Source: Ruminococcus sp. UBA6407
GTDB taxonomy: Bacteria > Bacillota > Clostridia > Oscillospirales > Ruminococcaceae
Reading direction: 5' to 3'
NCBI GenBank assembly: GCA_002438605.1
Contig: DJPR01000002.1
Coordinates: 75,261 to 139,260 of the forward strand
DNA: 64,000 nucleotides
Shown here piece after piece: positions 9,246 through 16,636 of the stretch (position 1 is the first letter of the stretch; each line of letters begins with the position of its first letter). The notes below the pieces were generated by a model. The model saw only the letters and a list, made by a program, of their open reading frames with translations. It had not been told where the DNA came from and made no database searches. Both the position numbers and the translations under genes were made by a program.

Positions 9246-10169
9246 TTGGAAAATGCAGAAATAATCTTAAATCAAACTTTAATCATGCTGATTTTAATTA
9301 TTGTAGGTATAATATGTAAAAAAACAAAAATCATAACTGATGACGGAAATAAAGAACTTTCCAAGCTTGTACTCACTGTAGTTAATCCTATAGTTATTTT
9401 AATGGCTTATCAGACAGATTATAAGCCTCAACTTGTTAAAAATCTTCTTATTGCTTTCGGACTTTCAATTTTATCATATATAATTTTAATAGTTGCTGCA
9501 TATTTGTTGATACCGCAAAAGGACGGACGTGAAACTCAGATTGAACGATTTTCAGCAATTTATTCTAACTGTGGTTTTATGGGAATACCTCTTGTTAACG
9601 CTCTTTTCGGAAGTGAGGGCATATTTTACCTTACTGCTTTTCTTACAGTTTTTAACTTGGTTGTATGGACTCATGGAATAATTCTTATTTCAGGAGAAAG
9701 AAATCTTAAAAACATAGTCAAGGTTTTCTATTCTCCTGTTATAATCTCAATTGTATTAGGTATTATCATGTTCTTTGCTCAGATACGTCTGCCCGATATT
9801 ATTACAGATTCTTTGAACTTCATTTCAAATCTTAATACACCGCTTGCAATGATAGTTTCCGGAGTTACTATTGCAGATACAAAAATCCTCAAGCTTTTGA
9901 AAAAACCGGGAATTTATTATGTTTCATTTTTAAAGCTGATTTTACTCCCATTGATTCTGCTTGCTGTCTTTTCATTGTTTAATGTAAATGAACAGGTAAG
10001 AATTACTGTTTTGGTTGCTGCTTCAGCACCTGCTGCTGCAATGTGTACACTGCAATGTATAAGATATGAAAAAAACAGTCTTTATGCTTCAGAAATTTTT
10101 GCCGCAAGTACAATATTATCTGTAGTAACGCTGCCGATTATTGTACATATAGATAATTTATTTAGTTAA
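9246..10169 (+). CDS. AEC family (auxin efflux carrier-like) transporter
   Basis: A 307-residue protein with about ten hydrophobic helices, of the AEC/PIN-like superfamily that exports or imports organic acids and similar small molecules in bacteria. Family hallmarks are the stretch YSNCGFMGIPLVNALFG near residue 100 and the C-terminal ASAPAAAMC region. I set the start at the TTG at 9246 because GGAGG at 9234-9238 lies 7 nt before it; the earlier TTG at 9210 lies inside yfhO and lacks a ribosome site. It is the last gene of the malQ-to-AEC run. No terminator hairpin is visible after it. Substrate unknown. Confidence 0.88.
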   Translation: MENAEIILNQTLIMLILIIVGIICKKTKIITDDGNKELSKLVLTVVNPIVILMAYQTDYKPQLVKNLLIAFGLSILSYIILIVAAYLLIPQKDGRETQIERFSAIYSNCGFMGIPLVNALFGSEGIFYLTAFLTVFNLVVWTHGIILISGERNLKNIVKVFYSPVIISIVLGIIMFFAQIRLPDIITDSLNFISNLNTPLAMIVSGVTIADTKILKLLKKPGIYYVSFLKLILLPLILLAVFSLFNVNEQVRITVLVAASAPAAAMCTLQCIRYEKNSLYASEIFAASTILSVVTLPIIVHIDNLFS

Positions 10170-10224
10170 CTTTTTATATAGTTTGTTCATTTATACAAAA
10201 TAAAAGTTTTTTTATTATTAACTG

Positions 10225-10253
10225 TTTAAAAATTTATGTTTATGTGTTATAAT
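10225..10253 (+). promoter_or_regulatory. Promoter of the ROK-family gene; rest of the 328-bp gap empty
   Basis: TTTAAA at 10225-10230, 17-bp spacer, extended TGT and TATAAT at 10248-10253. It would give a leader of about 240 nt before the ROK gene. Apart from this, the 10170-10497 gap is AT-rich DNA in which I see no gene, clear hairpin or repeat. Confidence 0.5.
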
Positions 10254-10497
10254 TTTTATGGGTTAAAAGTTACGTTAGTTTGATTAAAATTTTTAAAACT
10301 GCACTGATTGTATTTATCAATTCATATTTACAAACTTATTAAAAGAAAAAGTGATTTGTGCAGTTATTTCCTGAATCCTTCATCAAGAATTTGTATCAAT
10401 AAAAATCTCCGTATAAATTTTATTTTGATACATTTTCGTACAATTTTGATTAAACCTTTACATGTAAAAAGAATAATACGGAATGGAGTTATGAATT

Positions 10498-11715
10498 ATG
10501 GAAAAATGCGGAATCAGTAAACTTGACTTAAAACGCAGAAACAGAATGCAGATTTTAAGAGTTATTAAAGAATTAGGTCCAATATCCAGAGTAGACGTTG
10601 CAAGTGCTTTGGAAATAACAAGAGCCGCTGTTACAATTATTACTAATGAAATGATTGAAGAAGGCGTTCTTGTAGAACTTGGAGAAGCTCCTGTATGTGC
10701 TGAAAAGCTCCAGAAAGGCAGAAGAAAAATCCTGATTGATATTAATGTCAATTATAAATTTGCTCTTGGTGCTACTGTCGATGAGAACATGATTTGCGTA
10801 GGTCTGACAACCTTGGACGGTCAGGTTCTTGATAAAGCAAGCACAACCATTGATGAAAGGACTTCCAGTAAGGATATAATTAACTATATAATCAATCAGA
10901 GCAACGAAATGATGGAAAACAGCTGTCTTACAAAGGAAAATGTTTTAGGTCTTGGCATAGGAGTTGTTCCTCTTATGTGGGGCAGACTTAAAATATTCTA
11001 TAAAGACGGTGTTCTTGATTTTACTAACTTCATTGATAAAATTTCAAGCGGTGTTGATATTGAGGTTCAATGTGCCAATGCAATAGGTCTATGGGCTTTG
11101 GCAAGCAATGATTTTAAAGGTGTTAACGGTTATCAGATGAATCAGGCTTTCATACATTACGGAAATCAAACGAACCTCGCTATACTCCATAAAAATGAAC
11201 TCTCAAATGATTTTCAGTCATATACATATATGATTGAAAGATACATTGTTAATCCGGGTGGACGCAGTTTTGACGGTTATCCTGACGGTTCAGTCAAGGC
11301 AGAGCTTTCATTAAATGCCGTAACATCTGCTTTTGGTGAGATATATTCAAAGGAAAATACACCTGTTCTTTACGAGCTTACAGAGGGAGATAAAAGTAAT
11401 ATCAGTATTGATAATGTTGCACTTTCAATTGCAAGAGGTGAAGAACCTGTTGTAAAGCTTGTTTCCGGTCTTTTAAGCAAATTGGGCGTACTTATCAATA
11501 ACCTTGCATGCGGATTTTTTGCACAGAGAATTATTATTCATAATATAAACCTTACTGATAAACAGTTGGAATTCTGTAAGAGATGCATTGCAAAGGTTAC
11601 CGGTGACGAAATTGCTGAACGAGTTGTTTTAAGTCCGATTAAGGATAAAAATAATTTTGCAGGCGGCTGTGCATTGATAATTCAAAACTGTTTCTTCCTG
11701 AGAGGCGGTATGTAA
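10498..11715 (+). CDS. ROK-family transcriptional regulator with degenerate sugar-kinase domain
   Basis: A 405-residue protein. Residues 12-65 are a MarR/NagC-like winged helix (RNRMQILRVIKELGPISR, then VDVASALEITRAAVT as helix-turn-helix). Residues 75-400 keep the ROK/actin-ATPase shape, including a GLGIGV segment near 155 and a C-terminal GGCALIIQ. The zinc motif CxCGxxGCxE and the usual GHMxV and GxAGExGH stretches of sugar-sensing ROK proteins are absent, so it probably does not bind a sugar in the ordinary way. The ATG at 10498 has GGAG 9 nt upstream. It stands alone between a transporter and the nfn pair. Ligand and targets are unknown. Confidence 0.75.
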   Translation: MEKCGISKLDLKRRNRMQILRVIKELGPISRVDVASALEITRAAVTIITNEMIEEGVLVELGEAPVCAEKLQKGRRKILIDINVNYKFALGATVDENMICVGLTTLDGQVLDKASTTIDERTSSKDIINYIINQSNEMMENSCLTKENVLGLGIGVVPLMWGRLKIFYKDGVLDFTNFIDKISSGVDIEVQCANAIGLWALASNDFKGVNGYQMNQAFIHYGNQTNLAILHKNELSNDFQSYTYMIERYIVNPGGRSFDGYPDGSVKAELSLNAVTSAFGEIYSKENTPVLYELTEGDKSNISIDNVALSIARGEEPVVKLVSGLLSKLGVLINNLACGFFAQRIIIHNINLTDKQLEFCKRCIAKVTGDEIAERVVLSPIKDKNNFAGGCALIIQNCFFLRGGM

Positions 11716-11807
11716 AAAATACTTTTACAGTCTTGCCTCAATAGTACACAATTTAGTTATGCTTGCCTGGAAAAATGCGGCAAACTGCTGAATGTAGCAA
11801 AAAACTA

Positions 11808-11836
11808 TTGCAAATAAAAAACAATTATGTTATAAT
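11808..11836 (+). promoter_or_regulatory. Promoter of the nfnA-nfnB operon
   Basis: TTGCAA at 11808-11813, 17-bp spacer, extended TGT and a perfect TATAAT at 11831-11836. The expected start near 11843 falls within the repeat hairpin at 11837-11890, so the transcript would begin within or just before it. Confidence 0.7.
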
Positions 11837-11890
11837 AAAGGCAATAACGTACAAAGCTGTTGGATATGCTTTGTGCGTTGTTGCCTAAAG
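11837..11890 (+). repeat. Hairpin repeat copy in the 5' region of the nfn operon
   Basis: AGGCAATAACGTACAAAGC at 11839-11857 pairs with GCTTTGTGCGTTGTTGCCT at 11868-11886 with three mismatches over 19 positions. The loop is 10 nt. It belongs to the same family as the copies near 47 kb and 59.6 kb. Confidence 0.7.
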
Positions 11891-11935
11891 TTATATTTCA
11901 TGTAAACAGGCATTTCCTATTAACAAGGAGGAACA

Positions 11936-12766
11936 ATGATGTTCAAAATTATAAAAAAAGAAGAGCTTAATCCATCTGTAGTTCTTATGGAAATAGAAGC
12001 TCCTTTTATTGCTAAAAAAGCTTTGGCAGGTCAGTTTATTATCTTCAGAACAGACGAAAAGGGCGAAAGAATTCCGCTGACTATTGCTGACTATGACCGC
12101 AAAGCAGGTACTATTACTATTATTTTTCAGATTGCAGGCTTTTCAACAGAAAAGCTCTCTAAATTCAATGAAGGCGATTTTATACTTGATGTTGTTGGTC
12201 CGCTCGGAATTCCAACTCATATAGATCCAAATGCAAAAAAAGTCTGTGTTGTAGGCGGCGGTGTAGGATGTGCTATTGCATATCCGCAGGCAAAACAGCT
12301 CTTCAATAATAATATAGACGTTGATGTAATCGCAGGTTTCAGAAATAAGGATATGGTTATTCTTGAAAATGAATTTAAAGCATGCTGTTCAGAGCTTGTT
12401 CTCTGTACTGATGACGGTAGCTATGGCAAAAAAGGTTTCGTTACAAACGCTCTGCGTGAATTAATTGAGAGTGGAAGAAATTATGATGCTGTTATTGCTA
12501 TCGGTCCTGTTCCAATGATGAAATTCATTTGCGACGTAACCAAGGAATTCAACATAAAGACTATTGTTTCTCTCAACCCTATAATGATTGACGGTACTGG
12601 TATGTGTGGCGGATGTCGTGTTACTGTTGACGGAAAAATCAGATATGCCTGTGTTGAGGGACCTGACTTTGACGGTCATCTTGTTGACTTTGATGAGCTT
12701 ATGTCAAGAAATTCAACTTATCGTGAACAAGAACACGAATGCCGCATGCTTAAAGGAATTCAATAA
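11936..12766 (+). CDS. nfnA: NfnA-like FAD/NAD-binding ferredoxin-NADP reductase subunit
   Basis: A 276-residue PyrK-like protein (sulfide/dihydroorotate dehydrogenase-like family). An FAD-binding barrel at about residues 1-95 (IPLTIADYD resembles the RPxS flavin motif) is followed by an NAD-binding domain starting at VCVVGGGVGCAIAYP near 103. A [2Fe-2S] site is suggested by CGGC near residue 224 and a third Cys in YACVEGP. With the next gene it forms the pair known from NfnAB, which couples ferredoxin and NADH oxidation to NADP reduction by flavin bifurcation. Two ATGs overlap at 11936 and 11939; the second fits AAGGAGG better (7 nt). A related role as sulfide dehydrogenase subunit cannot be excluded. 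Confidence 0.85.
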   Translation: MMFKIIKKEELNPSVVLMEIEAPFIAKKALAGQFIIFRTDEKGERIPLTIADYDRKAGTITIIFQIAGFSTEKLSKFNEGDFILDVVGPLGIPTHIDPNAKKVCVVGGGVGCAIAYPQAKQLFNNNIDVDVIAGFRNKDMVILENEFKACCSELVLCTDDGSYGKKGFVTNALRELIESGRNYDAVIAIGPVPMMKFICDVTKEFNIKTIVSLNPIMIDGTGMCGGCRVTVDGKIRYACVEGPDFDGHLVDFDELMSRNSTYREQEHECRMLKGIQ

Positions 12767-12820
12767 TCTTGTGCACAGAAGATTATTATGGATACTAAAA
12801 TTATCCAAACTTTTGTTTAA

Positions 12821-12857
12821 AGGAGGAATACCGCTTTTGCGGTAATATAAAATTATG
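12821..12857 (+). promoter_or_regulatory. Hairpin between ribosome binding site and start codon of gltA/nfnB
   Basis: AGGAGG at 12821-12826 is 28 nt from the ATG at 12855. Between them TACCGC (12829-12834) and GCGGTA (12839-12844) form a 6-bp hairpin with a TTTT loop. Folded, the effective spacing falls to about 12 nt. A stop codon in frame at 12843 rules out an upstream start. Confidence 0.6.
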
Positions 12858-14240
12858 CCTAATATGTCTTTAACAAAGGTTCCTATGCCTGAACAGGAAC
12901 CTCAGATAAGAGCCAGAAACTTTAAGGAAGTTACACTGGGATATACAAAAGAAATGGCTATGGAAGAGGCTCAGAGATGCCTTAACTGTAAAAATAAGCC
13001 TTGTGTCAGCGGATGTCCTGTTGGAGTAAGAATTCCTGAATTCGTTGCAGAAATCGCTCAGGGCAACTTTGAGAATGCTTATGATATAATCAAAACTACT
13101 AACGGCCTGCCTGCTGTATGCGGACGTGTTTGTCCTCAGGAAAATCAGTGTGAGGGTAAATGTGTTCGTGGAATCAAGGGTGAACCGGTAGGTATTGGTC
13201 GTCTTGAACGCTTTGCTGCTGACTATATGCTTTCTCAGACTCCTAAGTCTGTTGATATCCCAAAGTCAAATGGTCATAAGGTAGCTGTTGTAGGTGCAGG
13301 TCCTTCAGGACTCACTTGTGCAGGTGACCTTGCACGTCTTGGATACAAAGTTACTGTATTTGAAGCATTCCATACTGCAGGCGGCGTTCTTATGTATGGT
13401 ATTCCTGAATTTCGTCTTCCAAAGGCTATTGTTCAAAAGGAAGTTGACGCTTTAAAGTCACTCGGCGTTGAAATCATGACAAATATGGTTATCGGTAAAG
13501 TTCTTTCAATTGATGAGCTTATGGAAATGGGCTATGAAGCTGTTTTCGTTGGTTCAGGTGCAGGTCTGCCGAGATTTATGGGTATCGAAGGCGAAGCTCT
13601 TATTGGTGTATGTTCTGCAAATGAATATCTTACAAGAATCAATCTTATGAAAGGCTACCTTGATGAGTATGATACACCTGTAATCAAATCAAAGGCTGTT
13701 GCGGTTGTTGGCGGCGGAAACGTTGCTATGGACGCTGCAAGAAGTGCTATGAGAATGGGTGCTGAAAAGGTTTACATAGTCTACAGACGTTCAGAGGCTG
13801 AAATGCCTGCACGTCTTGAGGAAGTGCATCACGCTAAGGAAGAAGGCATTGAATTCCTCACTCTTAATAATCCGGTAAAAATCATTCCTGATGAAAACGG
13901 CAGAGTTAAGGCTATGGAATGTATCAAAATGGAACTTGGTGAACCTGATGAAAGCGGAAGAAGAAGTCCGATTGCTGTTGAGGGTTCAAATTACGAACTT
14001 CCTGTTGATACTGTTGTTATGTCAATCGGTACTTCACCAAATCCTCTTATCAGAACAACTACACATGGTCTTGAAGCTAACAAAAGAGGCTGTCTTGTTG
14101 TTAATGAGGACATGCTTACAACTCGTGAGGGCGTTTATGCAGGCGGTGACGCTGTTACAGGCGCTGCTACGGTTATTCTTGCTATGGGTGCAGGCAAAAC
14201 TGCTGCTAAGTCTATAGATGAATATATTAAAAGCAAGTAA
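12855..14240 (+). CDS. gltA: NfnB/GltA-like NADPH-dependent flavoprotein subunit
   Basis: A 461-residue member of the glutamate synthase small-subunit family. The N-terminal domain carries the two [4Fe-4S] cysteine clusters (CLNCKNKPCVSGCPVG near residue 37 and CGRVCPQENQCEGKC near 90). An FAD Rossmann motif VAVVGAGPSGLTCAGD starts near 142, and a nucleotide motif VAVVGGGNVAMDAARSA near 282, with YRRSEAEMPA typical of NADPH contact. No large glutamate synthase subunit is nearby, and the partner upstream is NfnA-like, so the pair is better read as NfnAB transhydrogenase than GOGAT. Its ribosome site is separated from the start by a hairpin. Confidence 0.88.
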   Translation: MPNMSLTKVPMPEQEPQIRARNFKEVTLGYTKEMAMEEAQRCLNCKNKPCVSGCPVGVRIPEFVAEIAQGNFENAYDIIKTTNGLPAVCGRVCPQENQCEGKCVRGIKGEPVGIGRLERFAADYMLSQTPKSVDIPKSNGHKVAVVGAGPSGLTCAGDLARLGYKVTVFEAFHTAGGVLMYGIPEFRLPKAIVQKEVDALKSLGVEIMTNMVIGKVLSIDELMEMGYEAVFVGSGAGLPRFMGIEGEALIGVCSANEYLTRINLMKGYLDEYDTPVIKSKAVAVVGGGNVAMDAARSAMRMGAEKVYIVYRRSEAEMPARLEEVHHAKEEGIEFLTLNNPVKIIPDENGRVKAMECIKMELGEPDESGRRSPIAVEGSNYELPVDTVVMSIGTSPNPLIRTTTHGLEANKRGCLVVNEDMLTTREGVYAGGDAVTGAATVILAMGAGKTAAKSIDEYIKSK

Positions 14241-14292
14241 AAAAAGTTCTGACCGGTTCTAAGATATTTATTAAATTTGGAGGTATTTTTTA

Positions 14293-14757
14293 ATGACAAT
14301 TAAATCATTCATCAAAACAGCTTCATCTATTGCCGCTGTTTCTGCATTAACTAATTTATCTACAATTTCTGCTTTTGCTGAAGGCGGTTCATCATCAGGC
14401 AGCACTGCAAATGCCGGTGCAAGCATCGGAAGTTCTCTCCTTTTATTCGGTGTAGTTATTCTTTTCATGTACTTTATCATGATAAGACCTCAAAGAAAAA
14501 AGGAAAAAGAAACTAAAAGCATGCAAAATAACATTCAAATCGGCGACGAAATAGTTACAATAGGCGGTATTGTTGGAATGGTCGTTCGTAAGGGTGATGA
14601 CAATGTTGTCATTGAAACAGGTGGCGAACGCAATAAGCTCCGCATAAAGCTCTGGGCCATTTCTGAAAATACCACTGTTCACGAAAGACTTGAGGCTGAA
14701 AAAGAAAACTCCAAAAAAAATAAAAAGTCAAAGAAAACTTCTGAAGGTGAAGAATAA
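14293..14757 (+). CDS. yajC: Preprotein translocase accessory subunit YajC
   Basis: A 154-residue YajC protein, which associates with SecDF/SecYEG at the membrane. One transmembrane helix at about residues 50-70 is followed by the family motif MIRPQRKKEKE and the YajC core with IQIGDEIVTIGGIVG. Unusually, residues 1-35 look like a signal peptide with an Ala-rich end (ISAFAEGG) followed by a Ser/Gly-rich linker, so the protein is longer at the N-terminus than the roughly 90-110 residues of typical YajC. The C-terminus is a charged Lys/Glu tail. GGAGG lies upstream of the ATG. Confidence 0.92.
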   Translation: MTIKSFIKTASSIAAVSALTNLSTISAFAEGGSSSGSTANAGASIGSSLLLFGVVILFMYFIMIRPQRKKEKETKSMQNNIQIGDEIVTIGGIVGMVVRKGDDNVVIETGGERNKLRIKLWAISENTTVHERLEAEKENSKKNKKSKKTSEGEE

Positions 14758-14766
14758 AACAAATAT

Positions 14767-14812
14767 CCTCCGCATATTATTTAGTCAGACTGATAAATGC
14801 GGAGGTATTTTT
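14767..14812 (+). terminator. Hairpin after yajC whose 3' arm contains the next gene's ribosome site
   Basis: CCTCCGCAT (14767-14775) pairs perfectly with ATGCGGAGG (14797-14805), followed by TATTTTTA. The 3' arm GGAGG is also the ribosome site of the ATG at 14813. The structure can act as a terminator and hides the ribosome site when folded. Confidence 0.6.
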
Positions 14813-15217
14813 ATGCGTAAATATAGGGAAAGCATATGGACAAACTTATGGAAAAGCCTTTTTCTTTCTTCACTTATAGGCATGTTTACCATTTTAATTA
14901 TCATAATATTATTCTCTGCATTTGTGTATTTTTTAACAGACAACTGCGATAATTTATCTGCATTTACAAGAATTTCCCTTATAATTGGCACTTTCATTTC
15001 CGGCTTATTCTGCGGACATTTCAGACGCCGCAAAGGAATTATTGAGGGAGCTGCCTGCGGTATCTTAATTTACATGGTGATCCTCACATTCGGTATTTTT
15101 ATTAATGGCAGTCTGCTTATGAGCTTTTCTATAAAAAAACTCCTCCTTTCTGCCGTTTTCGGCGGAATAGGAGGAGTATGCGGTGTTAATACAAAGCATT
15201 CTAAAAAACCGTATTAA
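14813..15217 (+). CDS. TIGR04086-family small membrane protein
   Basis: A 134-residue protein with four hydrophobic segments (about residues 15-40, 52-70, 78-100 and 108-125), with a G/C-rich SGLFCGHFRRRKGIIEGAACG loop (written here only as the family landmark at about residues 65-85). TIGR04086 proteins are typically found next to yajC in Clostridia, often close to genes for the SCIFF peptide and its maturase. Here the next gene is a convergent htrA and no SCIFF peptide was seen. I set the start at 14813 because GGAGG sits just before it; the open frame extends back into yajC without a ribosome site. Function unknown. Its stop overlaps the htrA stop. Confidence 0.75.
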   Translation: MRKYRESIWTNLWKSLFLSSLIGMFTILIIIILFSAFVYFLTDNCDNLSAFTRISLIIGTFISGLFCGHFRRRKGIIEGAACGILIYMVILTFGIFINGSLLMSFSIKKLLLSAVFGGIGGVCGVNTKHSKKPY

Positions 15218-16620
15218 TAATCTCCGGAGGTATCTTCCATTATTTCAAATTCAATCTCAAATGTTTCAGGTTCATGCTTGTCATTAAATCTTACACATTC
15301 AGCAGGTATCTTATCCCCTATTTTAAATTCACTTACCGCTGAATATAATTCATCATAATTGGTTACTTGTTTTCCTGCTATTTCAGTTATAAAGTCACCA
15401 CTCTTCAACTCTGTTTCAGCAATTTTAGAATCCTTAGCTATTTCAGCAATATAAATTCCATTAAAGTCCTCCGGCAGTTCAAATCCTATTTCTTCTTCAA
15501 CTTTTTTACGGCTTGCATCTGTATCAGTGCCAATCAGCGTTATGCCTACTCTGAATCTGCCTGAAACAAATCCATTGTCAATAAGTTCTTCTATAATTGG
15601 AAGTGCCTCATTAATTGTAATCGCAAAGCCAAGTCCTTCATAACTGGAGCTTACATATTTTGAAGATGTAATTCCTATTACCTGACCAAACATATTCACT
15701 AGTGCACCACCTGAGTTTCCCGGACTTATATCTGCATTAGTCTGTATGCAGTTCATTTCAAAACCCGTTGAATCTCCCTTTATCTTACGATTAACTGCTG
15801 ATACAATGCCGTCTGTTACTGTTCCTGACAGTCCTGCTGGATTTCCTATAGCCATAACCTGCTCGCCAACCATTATTTCATCAGAATCTCCCAAAACTGC
15901 CGCCGTAATATTATTAGCATTAATTTTTATAACGGCTATATCTGTTTTGGAATCTCTGCCGATTATATCAGCATTATATTTCTTATCATCACTTGTAACT
16001 ACAACATGATAGCCGTCTGAACTCAATACATGTGTATTGGTAACAATATATCCGTCCTCTGATATTATAATTCCTGAGCCTGTATTTGAAAGCTTCTGAT
16101 GCTTTTCATCAGAGTATGTGTAAATTTCAACAATAGACGGTCTTACTGTGGACGCTACGCCCTCTGTAGTGTAACGTCCATTTTCATCCTTTAGAACTGC
16201 ATCTTCATCAGAAACAGGCTTTGTTTCTTTGTAAATCGTCACCTTATCATGACTGTAATTATCAATTATGTCTGAACTTCTGCTGATATCTATTGTTATA
16301 CATGTTACTGCAAGAATAATAATTGCTGCAAAAATAGTGATAAGCATAACTATTATAAATTTTTCATTATTGCTTCTCTTCTTCTTTTCTGTTTCACCTG
16401 ATTCAAGGTAAGTATATTCTGTAGATGAAGCAGCATGTTCAAATCCGATAGGTTCATACATAAAGTCATCATACTTACGTTTTTGTTCATCAGAATTGTT
16501 GGAAACAGCATTATCACTAATCTCTTTTGAAGATTCATCAGCTTTATTCTCTGCATCTGAAGAATTATCCTCATTGTTTCCGTTATGGCTTATGGTAAAA
16601 ATCTTATCCTTATCGTCCAT
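15214..16620 (-). CDS. htrA: Membrane-anchored HtrA/DegP-type serine protease with PDZ domain
   Basis: A 468-residue S1C protease. Residues 1-85 are a long acidic cytoplasmic segment, 87-110 a single transmembrane helix, about 155-345 the trypsin-like domain, and about 355-460 a PDZ domain. The catalytic triad is H197 (TNTHVLSS), D227 (TDIAVIKI) and S303 (GNSGGALVN). It acts outside the membrane on misfolded exported proteins. It lies 16 bp behind the histidine kinase and two genes behind a response regulator, an order that recalls the CssRS-htrA secretion stress system of Bacillus. The 85-residue cytoplasmic leader rich in Asn, Asp, Glu and Ser is longer than in most HtrA proteins. Confidence 0.92.
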   Translation of the reverse strand: MDDKDKIFTISHNGNNEDNSSDAENKADESSKEISDNAVSNNSDEQKRKYDDFMYEPIGFEHAASSTEYTYLESGETEKKKRSNNEKFIIVMLITIFAAIIILAVTCITIDISRSSDIIDNYSHDKVTIYKETKPVSDEDAVLKDENGRYTTEGVASTVRPSIVEIYTYSDEKHQKLSNTGSGIIISEDGYIVTNTHVLSSDGYHVVVTSDDKKYNADIIGRDSKTDIAVIKINANNITAAVLGDSDEIMVGEQVMAIGNPAGLSGTVTDGIVSAVNRKIKGDSTGFEMNCIQTNADISPGNSGGALVNMFGQVIGITSSKYVSSSYEGLGFAITINEALPIIEELIDNGFVSGRFRVGITLIGTDTDASRKKVEEEIGFELPEDFNGIYIAEIAKDSKIAETELKSGDFITEIAGKQVTNYDELYSAVSEFKIGDKIPAECVRFNDKHEPETFEIEFEIMEDTSGDY

Positions 16621-16636
16621 ATATTAAATCCTTTCT

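Noticed and set aside
10308..10520. 70-codon frame upstream of the ROK gene
   Set aside because: It overlaps the well-supported ROK start and looks like AT-rich leader DNA.
12855..14240. Glutamate synthase small subunit in GOGAT
   Set aside because: No large subunit is linked and the upstream partner is PyrK-like; NfnB fits better, although the gene family is the same.
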